Shown here: in pieces, positions 6,195 through 13,606 of the stretch
Layout: the number at the start of each line of letters is the position of its first letter
Position numbering within the stretch: position 1 is the stretch's first letter
NCBI GenBank assembly: GCA_030044775.1
Contig: JASICF010000271.1
Location: 1-13,606 of the forward strand
From: Candidatus Sulfotelmatobacter sp.
GTDB taxonomy: Bacteria; Acidobacteriota; Terriglobia; Terriglobales; Acidobacteriaceae
Reading direction: 5' to 3'
DNA: 13,606 bases
Position numbers and translations under genes: made by a program
Notes under the pieces: model-generated
The model's input: only the letters and a program-made list of their open reading frames with translations
What the model was told of the DNA's origin: nothing
Databases searched by the model: none

Positions 6195-9080
6195 ATGGAG
6201 CCCGACGTCTTCCGCCGCGTCGAAGAGTTATATCACCGTTCTTTGGAGCTAGACGAGAGCCGCCGCGCCGAATTCCTGGAACGCTCCTGTGGGAACGACC
6301 ACGCGTTGCGGCGTGAAGTCGAGTCGCTGCTGGCTCAGCAGAAAAAAACTCAACACTACATCGACTCGCCTGCCTTGGAGATGGCGGGCGAGTTGTTCGC
6401 CAATGATGTGCGGAAAAAGAGTGGAGCGAATCTGATCGGCACTACAGTTTCTCACTATCGAGTTCTTGAAAAGCTTGGTGGTGGTGGTATGGGTCTCGTC
6501 TACAAGGCCGAAGATACCGAGCTTGGCCGCTTCGTGGCGTTGAAGTTTCTCCCGGAAGATCTAGCCCAGGATGTGCAGGCACTCGAACGTTTTCGCCGCG
6601 AAGCTCGTGCTGCTTCTGCGCTCAATCATCCTAATATTTGTACCATTTACGAAATCGCCAGACATGTTAATCAGCCCTTCATTGTGATGGAGTTTCTGGA
6701 TGGGGCGACTCTTAAACATGAGATCGGTGGCAAACCGTTGGATGTCGCAAGGGTGTTGTCGTTAGGAATTGAAATCGCCGATGCCCTCGATGCCGCCCAC
6801 TCTGCCGGCATCGTTCACCGCGACATCAAACCTGCAAATATCTTCGTCACCCGAGCGGAGCATGCGAAGATTCTGGATTTCGGCCTTGCCAAGCCTGCGG
6901 TTCGCCCTGACGACCCAATTCACACCGAACTGACGGCGTCGGGAATAGTGATGGGGACCGTTGGTTACATGTCTCCGGAACAAGTACGCGGTCAGGCGTT
7001 GGACCACCGCTCCGATATCTTCAGCTTTGGTGTCGTGCTGTACGAGATGCTTTCCGGAACACAGGCCTTCCAGGGCGACTCGAACGTTGAGGTCATGAAC
7101 GCGATCCTGAAGGAGGATCCGCCACAGTTGAAGACTGCGTCGACCGGGCTGTGCGCCGTCCTCGGACATTGCCTGCAGAAAAATCCCGCAAAGCGCTTTC
7201 AGTCTGCTCGCGACTTGGCTTTCGCTCTGGAATCGCTTTGCAGTGGTTCGCAGTCGCAACCCCTGCCTGCACGCGTGGAGAGGGCGGGAAGGCTCCGTCC
7301 GGCGCTGTACGCTTTTCTCGCTCTGCTGGTAATCAACGGCAGCTTTTTGCTTTGGCGGCTGCGGACGGGGAGTCAGATTGGGAAGCTTCCGAATCTGATT
7401 ACTTTCGACCGCTTGACCGACTTTGTCGGGATCGAGACGGCTCCCGCCATTTCCCCGGACGGCAAAGCGGTCTCTTTTGTGGCCGACACCGATGGCAGGC
7501 AACAGATCTGGGTTCGCCTGATCGCCGGAGGAATGCCCCTGCAACTGACGCACGACGCCAGCGAGCATCTCGACCCACGTTGGTCCCCAGATTCCGCTTC
7601 GATCTTCTACTACTCGCCTCCTCGCGAGAGCGAAGGCCAGGGAGCGCTGTGGGAGATATCAGCGCTGGGTGGAGTTCCGCGGAAACTGGCCGCGGCTGTG
7701 AGCGAGGCCGACATCAGCCATGATGGTACCCGGCTGGCCTTCTTTTGCCTCGAGAATGGTCAGACGCAACTCGTCGTGAGCAACCGGGACGGATCGAACG
7801 CCCAGCCTATCAGCCGTTTTTCCACCTTCATCTACGAGCATCCGCGTTGGTCGCCAGATGACCACTGGATCGCTTACGAACACACCCTTACTACCTGGCG
7901 TGACGATATTTACTTGATCCCAGCCGCCGGTGGCGAGCCCCGTAACCTGGCGCACGAAGGCACCCTGATTAACGGAACAGCCTGGTTACCAGACAATTCA
8001 GGCGTAGTCTATAGCTCGGCACGTGGCAGCACAAACATGTACCTCCCGATGATGCACTTGTGGGTGCAGAAGCTGGACGGCAGCCAAACCCGGCAGCTTA
8101 CTTTCGGGGACGCTGCCTACGACCACCCGGATGTTGGCCGTGATGGGCGCCTGGTCGCAGCGCGCTGGCACATGCAGTTCGATATCTGGAAGTTCCCGGT
8201 GAAGGGGGATCCTCTAGAAAATGCGCGCCGTGGGGTGCGCATCACCGAGCAGACTGGGCAGGTGCGGACGCCAACCGTCGCGCCTGACGACAGACAGGTC
8301 GCTTTCCTTTCGGACAGTGGCGGTCACGCCAACATCTGGGTCAAGGATCTGCGGACGGGAGAAATGCGCCAGATCACGCACGAGCACGCTTCCAATGTCG
8401 TCGTGGGTGCTCCGATCTGGTCTCCCGATGGGACCAGCATCGCCTTTGCCTACAGCCCCAACTTTAGTGCCGGCGATGTCAGCTACTGGACCGTCCATCC
8501 AGATGGAAGCGATATGCGCAACGCCATCCGCGAGGGATCGTGGGCCTCGTGGTCGCCCGACGGGCGCTGGCTGTACTACGCGGAAGACTCCCCCAACAAT
8601 CTTGGGACACGCTTTAACATCATGAAGGTCGCCGTTGGCGGCGGCACCCCGCAGAGGGTACGTGCCGATGGCGGCAGCGCCCCGATGTTATCGCCGGACG
8701 CTTCAACCTTGTACTACGTCGTCCCCCTGCCAGCGGTCAACGGCCTTCAGGATTACGAGGTAAGACGAGCACGACCGGAGAACGGACCTTCTACGCTGCT
8801 GCTGCGAATCGCCGCTAACCGCGTACCGGTCTGGCAGGGTTTGCATCCTGTGATCTCGCACAACGGGAAATGGCTGGCGCTGACGCTCAATGATAGCTAC
8901 GGCACCAACCTGTGGCTGCTTTCTACCGAAGATGGAAAACTCCTGCGGGCAGTCGACTTCGGGGAGCGGCGCACTTTCATTGCTCGGCGCGTCTCCTGGT
9001 CGCCGGACGACCGTTTCCTCTACGCGGCGGTGGGCGAAGGCGATGCCGACATCGTTTCAATCGATGGCCTGCTGCGCTGA
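6195..9080 (+). CDS. Transmembrane Ser/Thr protein kinase with PD40/TolB-like propeller sensor
   Basis: A 961-residue eukaryotic-like kinase. Residues 1-70 are a helical extension (MEPDVFRRVEELYHRS) shared with the second kinase. The kinase domain (about 88-350) looks complete: glycine loop at 95-100, Lys117, Glu136, His208-Arg-Asp210, Lys212, Asn215, Asp228-Phe-Gly and SPE at 260-262. A single membrane helix lies at about 369-388. The rest, outside the cytoplasm, has about twelve WSPDG-type PD40 motifs roughly 50 residues apart, which could form two beta-propellers related to TolB. The start three bases after sigma-1 is supported by GGAG at 6180-6183 inside the sigma gene. The expected role is to detect an external signal and phosphorylate cytoplasmic partners, most simply the adjacent sigma factor. 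The ligand is unknown. Confidence 0.93.
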   Translation: MEPDVFRRVEELYHRSLELDESRRAEFLERSCGNDHALRREVESLLAQQKKTQHYIDSPALEMAGELFANDVRKKSGANLIGTTVSHYRVLEKLGGGGMGLVYKAEDTELGRFVALKFLPEDLAQDVQALERFRREARAASALNHPNICTIYEIARHVNQPFIVMEFLDGATLKHEIGGKPLDVARVLSLGIEIADALDAAHSAGIVHRDIKPANIFVTRAEHAKILDFGLAKPAVRPDDPIHTELTASGIVMGTVGYMSPEQVRGQALDHRSDIFSFGVVLYEMLSGTQAFQGDSNVEVMNAILKEDPPQLKTASTGLCAVLGHCLQKNPAKRFQSARDLAFALESLCSGSQSQPLPARVERAGRLRPALYAFLALLVINGSFLLWRLRTGSQIGKLPNLITFDRLTDFVGIETAPAISPDGKAVSFVADTDGRQQIWVRLIAGGMPLQLTHDASEHLDPRWSPDSASIFYYSPPRESEGQGALWEISALGGVPRKLAAAVSEADISHDGTRLAFFCLENGQTQLVVSNRDGSNAQPISRFSTFIYEHPRWSPDDHWIAYEHTLTTWRDDIYLIPAAGGEPRNLAHEGTLINGTAWLPDNSGVVYSSARGSTNMYLPMMHLWVQKLDGSQTRQLTFGDAAYDHPDVGRDGRLVAARWHMQFDIWKFPVKGDPLENARRGVRITEQTGQVRTPTVAPDDRQVAFLSDSGGHANIWVKDLRTGEMRQITHEHASNVVVGAPIWSPDGTSIAFAYSPNFSAGDVSYWTVHPDGSDMRNAIREGSWASWSPDGRWLYYAEDSPNNLGTRFNIMKVAVGGGTPQRVRADGGSAPMLSPDASTLYYVVPLPAVNGLQDYEVRRARPENGPSTLLLRIAANRVPVWQGLHPVISHNGKWLALTLNDSYGTNLWLLSTEDGKLLRAVDFGERRTFIARRVSWSPDDRFLYAAVGEGDADIVSIDGLLR

Positions 9081-9360
9081 AGGTGGCTCTTGTATGAAGG
9101 TTCGCACTCGCGCGACATTGTGTCACCTCTTCTCTGGCAATCATTGGTGCACTTGGTCACACGATTTATGCCGTTGGCATGAGGGATTCGGAAGTCAAAA
9201 TAGGAGCGGGGCCGGGACTCATCAGGGAGCAAACACGAAGGCCATGGAAGCGGCGAAGCGTCGCGTTTCTTGGGGCAGGGTGGGACTGTTCCTTTCTCCG
9301 GACTGCGCAGCCTGCGACTGCCCACCTGAAGTAAGCGCAGCAGCAGATAGCGAGGCAGTC

Positions 9361-9401
9361 CGAAAAGCAAGAGCCGCTCGGTCTCGGGCGGCGTTTCTTT
9401 T
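9361..9401. terminator. Candidate bidirectional rho-independent terminator
   Basis: GCCGCTC (9373-9379) pairs with GGGCGGC (9386-9392), seven pairs including one G-U, around a six-base loop. On the plus strand it is followed by GTTTCTTTT. On the minus strand the same stem is followed by TCTTGCTTTTCGG. It could therefore end both convergent operons. It lies about 290 bp past the first kinase stop and about 165 bp past the second. Confidence 0.55.
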
Positions 9402-9448
9402 GCGTCGCTCAGAAGCAGATGCGCGGAACTTCTGTTAACTGTTTACAG

Positions 9449-9465
9449 CCATCGTCCATCGATGG
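9449..9465. repeat. Short inverted repeat around CCATCGATGG
   Basis: CCATCG (9449-9454) is followed after one base by the palindrome CCATCGATGG (9456-9465). Either the palindrome itself or a six-pair hairpin with a five-base loop can form. No T-run follows. It may be a second stem in the 3' region or chance. Confidence 0.25.
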
Positions 9466-9564
9466 TCGGGTCTGTCGGATTCTTCGCAGGGGCCAGAGAG
9501 GACTACCGAATGGAATGTCGATGACCGCGATACGTGGCGTTCGTTATTAGTTCAAGGGCCGCCA

Positions 9565-12500
9565 TCATTTCAACTTCGCATACTCCGCTTGGGCTTGTTT
9601 GAGGACAGGAATCTCATGTTCGGCGTCTTTCCAGAGGTTTAAGAAATCGTTGTAGGCAGCGAGGGCATTGGCGGTCTCGCCCTGCATGGCGTAGGCGCGA
9701 GCGAGACCAAGATGGGCCAGTGCTCCGATGGGCTCGTTGAGTACAATTCCGCGATGGTCGAGAATTTTCCGGAACTCAGCGGCGGCTTCTCCGCCCTGAT
9801 GGGCGGCCAGATAGGCTTCGCCGCGCACGTATAAAGGGTACATGGAGGTCCACCCATAACTACTGTAACTCGTCCGTCCAAGCTCATACGGCACGGCAGC
9901 TCTAAGAATCTCCACGGCTTCGGCAGCATCTCCCTTGCTGACTGTAAGCTTTGCGCGGAGTGTTGGCAGGTAATTGCGCTGTACGATCGTGGCCTCCGGA
10001 AACCTTTGATCCAGATCGTCCACAAATTTCTGAGCCGGCTCGTGGTCTCCGGCGTAGGCCGACGCGAGTGCGGAAGCATACTGCAGATCGTGGCCCGCCG
10101 GATCCTTCGTTACCAAATTAGCATAACGTCTTGCTTCGCCTGCATTGCCGAACAAGGCTTCCCGGAGGGCTGAAAGGGCGGAGTAGGTTGCAGCCGCTTC
10201 CTTGTCGCCAGCTCGTTCGGCAGAATCCACGGCCTGACGCGAAAACTCTCGGGCGCTCCTAAGTCGCCCAAAGTAGGCAGCAGTATCGGCCTCGTTGGCA
10301 AGCAAGGTAGCTTCAAGCCCTGGGGTGCCCGCCGATGATGATACCTGTTGCGCCATCCCCGATGAATCATTCTGCAAAAAGGCAATCTCATACAGGGCTA
10401 GATTGAAGTAGGCGCTTTTGATTTTGTGTTCGATGGCTTGCCGGTAGGTGGCTTTCGCGTCGTCGATGCGGTTCAGGGAGATGTAGTCACGAATCGGGAT
10501 GTAGTACGAGGGAGGGAAGTTCGGACTCAAGCGAACCGCCTCTCTGCCTTCTTCCACCGCTTTTTCGTACTGTCCGGTGTCTGGGTAGACCGCCCCCGCC
10601 AGATACGTGTGCGCGAGCGCAGAACGAGGGTAAGCCTGTATCCAGAGCCGCAGGGTGTTTTCGGTCTTTTCCAGGTTTCCTGTGACTACCTTTTGGAAGT
10701 GAGCCGTGATGAAGTACTTCTCGGGCTCGCTCGTTCGGTCGCGTAGTTCATAAGCTTTGCGGTTACACTCAACATCCAAACTGAATTCTCCAATGCCGTT
10801 GTAGGCGAGGCCCAACCATGAATAAGCAAGTGCGAAATTTGGGTCCAGTTCGATTGCCTGCTTGTAATACGGGATCGCCGCAGCATCCCCGGCTGTCACG
10901 TGTGATTGAAATCCCAAGCTGAAAGCTTTTAGGGCCTCAAGCGACGGCGTTGTGGCCTGCTCAAGTGGAGTGTCGAATCTCTGCACCGTGCTCAGCGACT
11001 CGCCCAATTTGTTCCGTATCTGCGATGCCGTCTTTCCCAGTGCATCGAGCACATGACTCTTGTCGCTCGCCTGTGCTTCCGTGCTCGCCAGCGTTTCGCC
11101 ATTTGAGCAGTTGACTGCCTTCAGGGTCAGAAGATATGGGGTACCGATCTGAGCGATCGAGCCCTCGAGCACGGCTGTACTTGCTGTCCGTTGGCAAAGC
11201 TCGCGCGCAATGTCCGGAGTCAACTTAACATCCAGCTTCCGGTTCATCATCTGTAGAGTCTGCTGGATTTGCTGGTCCGAGATAATGCTCAGGAACGGTG
11301 ATTGATCCAGCTGTACGGAAAGTCCTTGCCGCAGCGCCCCGTCAAATACTGGATCGCCGGTCGTATTCGCAAAGTCAGCGAGGACGATCGTATCCTTGTC
11401 GGTGAGCTTGGGTGCACGGCGGAAATAGCGATAGCCTGCGACTAGAAACAACATCAAAGCGGAAAGAGTGGGAACCACTATTTTCCAGCGTTTTCGGCTA
11501 GGAATTGTTGGGGTGGTGCGCCCAACTGCTTTCGGCGTGTCTGAGTCTCGCTTCAACCGCTGCAGGTCGGTACGCAGCTCGCCGGCGTGCTGATAGCGGG
11601 CGCTCGGCTTTTTCTCTAGGGCCCTGACGATGATTGCATCCAATTCTGCCGGCAGCGCCGGGTTGGACTGGCTGGGCACGATGGGTTTTGCATTCAGAAT
11701 GGCATCCATGAGAAGTATGCGGTTTTTGCCAGCAAAAGGCCGCTTGCCCGTCGCCATTTCGTAGAGCACTACGCCCAACGAAAACAGATCGCTGCGCGCA
11801 TCAAGTTCCTCGCCTCGTACCTGCTCGGGAGACATATAGGCAGTCGTCCCGGGAATCACCCCCTCAGTCGTGAGCGACTCCGCGTCAGGTTCTTCTTCCT
11901 GAATCCGGGTAGGAATCACCTTAGCCAGTCCGAAATCCAGAACCTTCACCCTGCCCCCGCCGACGATAAAGATGTTTGCCGGCTTGATGTCCCGGTGAAT
12001 GATGTTTTTTTCGTGGGCAGCTCGCAGCGCATCCGACGTCTGGATGCCAAACTCTAGAAGATCATCCAGAGGAAGAGGCCCGGTTGTGATTCTGTCCTTG
12101 AGGCTCGCACCTTCTAGCCGCTCCATCACGATCACTGGTTGTTGGGCATGTTCCTCCACCTCATAAATGGTGCAGATGCTGGGATGGTTCAGTGACGAGG
12201 CGGCACGGGCCTCACGTTCAAAACGCTCAAGAGCTTTTGGGTCCCTAGCAAAATTTTCGAGCAGCAACTTCAGGGCAACGCGACGCCCAAGCCGCATATC
12301 TTCCGCTTCGTACACGACTCCCATGCCGCCCCCACCGAGTTTTGACAAGACCCGGTAGTGCGAAATGATCTGGCCTTCCACCGGAAGCAAGGGATGCTGC
12401 GCTTGTGAATTTGCAGCTTGCGCCGCCGCTCTGGCAGCTACCTCAATTGCGGGGCGTTGTAAGAATCCTGCAGCTTGTTGATCCGACATGAGCAAAGACC

Positions 12501-12627
12501 GGACTTCGTGCTCTAACGCTGCATCCTCCGAGCACGCCTTATGTACAAATTCATCGCGCTGGTCGGGGGGCTGCCGCAGAGCAGACTGCAGCACTTCTTC
12601 AATTTGCTTCCAGCGCTCCGGGTCCAT
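9565..12627 (-). CDS. Transmembrane Ser/Thr protein kinase with TolB-N-like and TPR exterior
   Basis: A 1020-residue eukaryotic-like kinase. Residues 1-65 repeat the helical extension of the other kinase (MDPERWKQIEEVLQSA). The kinase domain (about 91-360) has the glycine loop at 98-103, Lys120, Glu139, His211-Arg-Asp213, Asp231-Phe-Gly and SPE near 266-268. A membrane helix lies at about 381-400. Residues about 410-550 (IVLADFANTTGDPVFDGALR, then VLEGSI) look like the TolB N-terminal-like domain found before TPR arrays in acidobacterial kinases. From about 565 to the end are TPR-like helical repeats (YYKQAIELDPNFALAY). The start at 12627 is preferred over 12642: it gives MDP aligned with MEP of the paralogue, with GGTGA eight bases upstream. 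The gene overlaps the end of sigma-2 by 29 bp, implying coupled translation. The signal is unknown. Confidence 0.92.
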   Translation of the reverse strand: MDPERWKQIEEVLQSALRQPPDQRDEFVHKACSEDAALEHEVRSLLMSDQQAAGFLQRPAIEVAARAAAQAANSQAQHPLLPVEGQIISHYRVLSKLGGGGMGVVYEAEDMRLGRRVALKLLLENFARDPKALERFEREARAASSLNHPSICTIYEVEEHAQQPVIVMERLEGASLKDRITTGPLPLDDLLEFGIQTSDALRAAHEKNIIHRDIKPANIFIVGGGRVKVLDFGLAKVIPTRIQEEEPDAESLTTEGVIPGTTAYMSPEQVRGEELDARSDLFSLGVVLYEMATGKRPFAGKNRILLMDAILNAKPIVPSQSNPALPAELDAIIVRALEKKPSARYQHAGELRTDLQRLKRDSDTPKAVGRTTPTIPSRKRWKIVVPTLSALMLFLVAGYRYFRRAPKLTDKDTIVLADFANTTGDPVFDGALRQGLSVQLDQSPFLSIISDQQIQQTLQMMNRKLDVKLTPDIARELCQRTASTAVLEGSIAQIGTPYLLTLKAVNCSNGETLASTEAQASDKSHVLDALGKTASQIRNKLGESLSTVQRFDTPLEQATTPSLEALKAFSLGFQSHVTAGDAAAIPYYKQAIELDPNFALAYSWLGLAYNGIGEFSLDVECNRKAYELRDRTSEPEKYFITAHFQKVVTGNLEKTENTLRLWIQAYPRSALAHTYLAGAVYPDTGQYEKAVEEGREAVRLSPNFPPSYYIPIRDYISLNRIDDAKATYRQAIEHKIKSAYFNLALYEIAFLQNDSSGMAQQVSSSAGTPGLEATLLANEADTAAYFGRLRSAREFSRQAVDSAERAGDKEAAATYSALSALREALFGNAGEARRYANLVTKDPAGHDLQYASALASAYAGDHEPAQKFVDDLDQRFPEATIVQRNYLPTLRAKLTVSKGDAAEAVEILRAAVPYELGRTSYSSYGWTSMYPLYVRGEAYLAAHQGGEAAAEFRKILDHRGIVLNEPIGALAHLGLARAYAMQGETANALAAYNDFLNLWKDAEHEIPVLKQAQAEYAKLK

Positions 12628-13228
12628 GCGGAATTTCACCATTCATTTCGCGATAAAGCCACGCCCGTGCCGTGCTCCAGTCTCGCATCACTGTTACGGC
12701 GGATACCTTGAGGATCTCGGCCGTTTCTTCCACGCTGAGCCCTCCGAAAAAGCGAAGTTCCACGACTTGTGCCTTGCGGGGATCAAAACGGGCGAGAGCT
12801 CGCAAGGCGTCGTCGAGCACGACCAGGTCCTCGTCGCGCTCGCCCACAACAGCGATCTCCTCCAACAAGACGTGCTGGACTCCTGCTCCGCGCTTGAGGT
12901 TATGCCGGCGAGCATGATCCACTAGAATCCGCCGCATGAGCTGCGCCGAAACCGCGAAGAAATGGGCGCGATTTTCCCAGCGCATTCGCTTGTAGTCCGT
13001 GAGTCGAAGGTAGGCTTCGTTCACCAGCGCCGTCGTCTGCAGACTGTGTCCGCTCCGCTCTGCGTTCATATAATAACGAGCCAGGCGGTGCAGTTCGTCA
13101 TAGACAATCGGCGTCAATTTTCGGAGGGCACTCTGGTCTCCGTCGGTCCAGGCACGGAGAAGGGCGCTCACGTCGCCGCAAGCCGGCGCCTTCGGGTCAT
13201 CGTCATCCTGTGCTCGTAGCTTCCCCAT
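12599..13228 (-). CDS. ECF RNA polymerase sigma factor, kinase-linked type (sigma-2)
   Basis: A 209-residue ECF sigma factor of the same TIGR02999-like group as sigma-1. An acidic stretch (four Asp at residues 8-11) precedes region 2 (about 18-105: LLRAWTDGDQ, TTALVNEAYLRL, NRAHFFAVSAQLMRRIL). Region 4 (about 135-195) contains VVELRFFGGLSVEETA and a helix-turn-helix ending RDWSTARAWL. Gln64-Thr65-Thr66-Ala67 takes the place of the acidic DAED motif of ordinary ECF factors. The last codons overlap the start of the TPR kinase gene, so the two are one operon. No anti-sigma factor or zinc-binding Cys/His cluster is present. The ATG at 13228 has only a weak GGGG three to six bases upstream, but no better start precedes region 2. 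It is divergent from the secreted protein gene at 13400. Confidence 0.93.
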   Translation of the reverse strand: MGKLRAQDDDDPKAPACGDVSALLRAWTDGDQSALRKLTPIVYDELHRLARYYMNAERSGHSLQTTALVNEAYLRLTDYKRMRWENRAHFFAVSAQLMRRILVDHARRHNLKRGAGVQHVLLEEIAVVGERDEDLVVLDDALRALARFDPRKAQVVELRFFGGLSVEETAEILKVSAVTVMRDWSTARAWLYREMNGEIPHGPGALEAN

Positions 13229-13399
13229 TGCCCCACGCCTACGGAATCATAGCCCTGCGTTAGCGCCCCTTCAAGAAAGCTGATTCCGCCGTGATAGTTC
13301 CGCTCAGCCGATTGCGCCTATTTAAGTGAGCAAGAAAATCAGCCTTCAGGCCCCGGTTTATCAGGGCAAGGCGCTCAAGAACAAATCAAGGAGGACGAC
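13229..13399. promoter_or_regulatory. Divergent intergenic region with a bulged leader hairpin
   Basis: 171 bp between the sigma-2 start and the secreted-protein start. GCCTT (13342-13346) with GCCC (13350-13353) can pair with GGGC (13364-13367) and AAGGC (13368-13372), leaving a three-base bulge and a ten-base loop. The hairpin ends 15 bases before the AAGGAGG of the rightward gene. No clear promoter elements could be assigned in either direction. Confidence 0.4.
13388..13394 (+). promoter_or_regulatory. Strong ribosome binding site of the secreted-protein gene
   Basis: AAGGAGG lies five bases before the ATG at 13400. It is the strongest Shine-Dalgarno match in the window and fixes the start of the truncated gene. 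Confidence 0.85.
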
Positions 13400-13606
13400 A
13401 TGAAATTTACATCACTCGGTATTTCGCTGGGAATGCTCGGTTTGCTGGTGCTGCCAGCAGGATCGGCTGCTCAGGAAAATTCACAGCCGCGGTACAGGAT
13501 TATCGAGCTCGACCCGTTGGGCGGGACGTACAGCCAAACCTTCTATGTAACCGGCGATGGTGTGGCCAGCGGGGAGGCGAGCCTGGCTAACGGAAACTGG
13601 CACGCG
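13400..13606 (+). CDS. Exported protein, probably HAF-repeat type (partial, runs off the window)
   Basis: The first 69 residues of a gene that continues beyond the window. Residues 1-24 are a clear signal peptide: MKFTS, a Leu/Gly-rich hydrophobic core, then Gly-Ser-Ala-Ala before Gln. The mature part begins with YRIIELDPLGGTYSQTFYVT followed by a Gly-Asp-Gly turn. This resembles the LGGTxSxAxxIN start of HAF extracellular repeats, which are common in acidobacterial and other secreted proteins, but only one unit is visible. The gene is divergent from the sigma-2/TPR kinase operon, like the fibre gene relative to the sigma-1 operon. Export is well supported; the HAF assignment is tentative. 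Confidence 0.7.
   Translation, partial: MKFTSLGISLGMLGLLVLPAGSAAQENSQPRYRIIELDPLGGTYSQTFYVTGDGVASGEASLANGNWHA

Larger units (their letters stand above)
9081..9564. other. Convergent intergenic region between the two kinase genes
   Basis: 484 bp between the 3' ends of the two operons. It holds a candidate bidirectional terminator (9373-9401) and a short hairpin (9449-9465). An open frame from an ATG at 9094 to 9438 exists, but its Cys-, Trp- and Arg-rich composition looks non-coding. I see no transposase, tRNA or other gene here. Confidence 0.65.

Noticed and set aside
8205..8218. GGGGATCCTCTAGA, identical to part of a common cloning-vector polylinker
   Set aside because: It lies in frame inside the kinase gene, encodes plausible residues (GDPLEN), and the sequence on both sides is native coding, so it is chance rather than vector contamination.
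9094..9438. 114-codon open frame with ATG after the first kinase gene
   Set aside because: The translation is rich in Cys, Trp and Arg with no domain-like pattern, it runs through the terminator candidate, and it has only a weak ribosome binding site. It is most likely non-coding.

Overview
The window looks like a chromosomal segment of an acidobacterium (Acidobacteriota, probably class Terriglobia). This is inferred from gene content, not from a marker gene. It is GC-rich and carries two ECF sigma factor–Ser/Thr kinase operons of the kind abundant in that phylum. It also has exported repeat proteins common there: GloVer-type repeats with a C-terminal IPT/TIG domain, a long peptidase S74 'tail-fibre-like' surface protein, and the start of a probable HAF-repeat protein. 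There are no RNA genes, CRISPR arrays, transposases or phage structural genes.

Layout, left to right. (1) 22-1644 (-): exported GloVer-repeat protein. (2) 1694-5272 (-): exported 1192-residue fibre with an auto-processing S74 C-terminus. The two run in the same direction 49 bp apart, fibre first. (3) 5273-5618: divergent intergenic region with an inverted repeat, a small hairpin over the fibre gene's ribosome binding site, and a possible 30-codon ORF. (4) 5619-6191 (+) and 6195-9080 (+): ECF sigma factor and membrane Ser/Thr kinase with a PD40/TolB-like propeller outside the membrane. (5) 9081-9564: convergent intergenic region with a candidate bidirectional terminator. (6) 9565-12627 (-) and 12599-13228 (-): a second kinase, with a TolB-N-like plus TPR exterior, and its ECF sigma factor, which lies upstream and overlaps it by 29 bp. 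(7) 13229-13399: divergent intergenic region. (8) 13400-13606 (+): truncated secreted protein gene.

The arrangement is nearly mirror-symmetric. Two paralogous sigma/kinase operons point at each other, and each is divergent from a gene for an exported protein. Both sigma factors have Gln-Thr-Thr-Ala where ordinary ECF factors carry the acidic DAED motif of region 2.2. Neither operon encodes a recognisable anti-sigma factor. The simplest working model is that each transmembrane kinase senses something with its external domain and activates its partner sigma factor by phosphorylating these threonines, as described for EcfP/PknT of Vibrio parahaemolyticus. The neighbouring surface proteins would be candidate targets. 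The regulatory link and the targets are inference.
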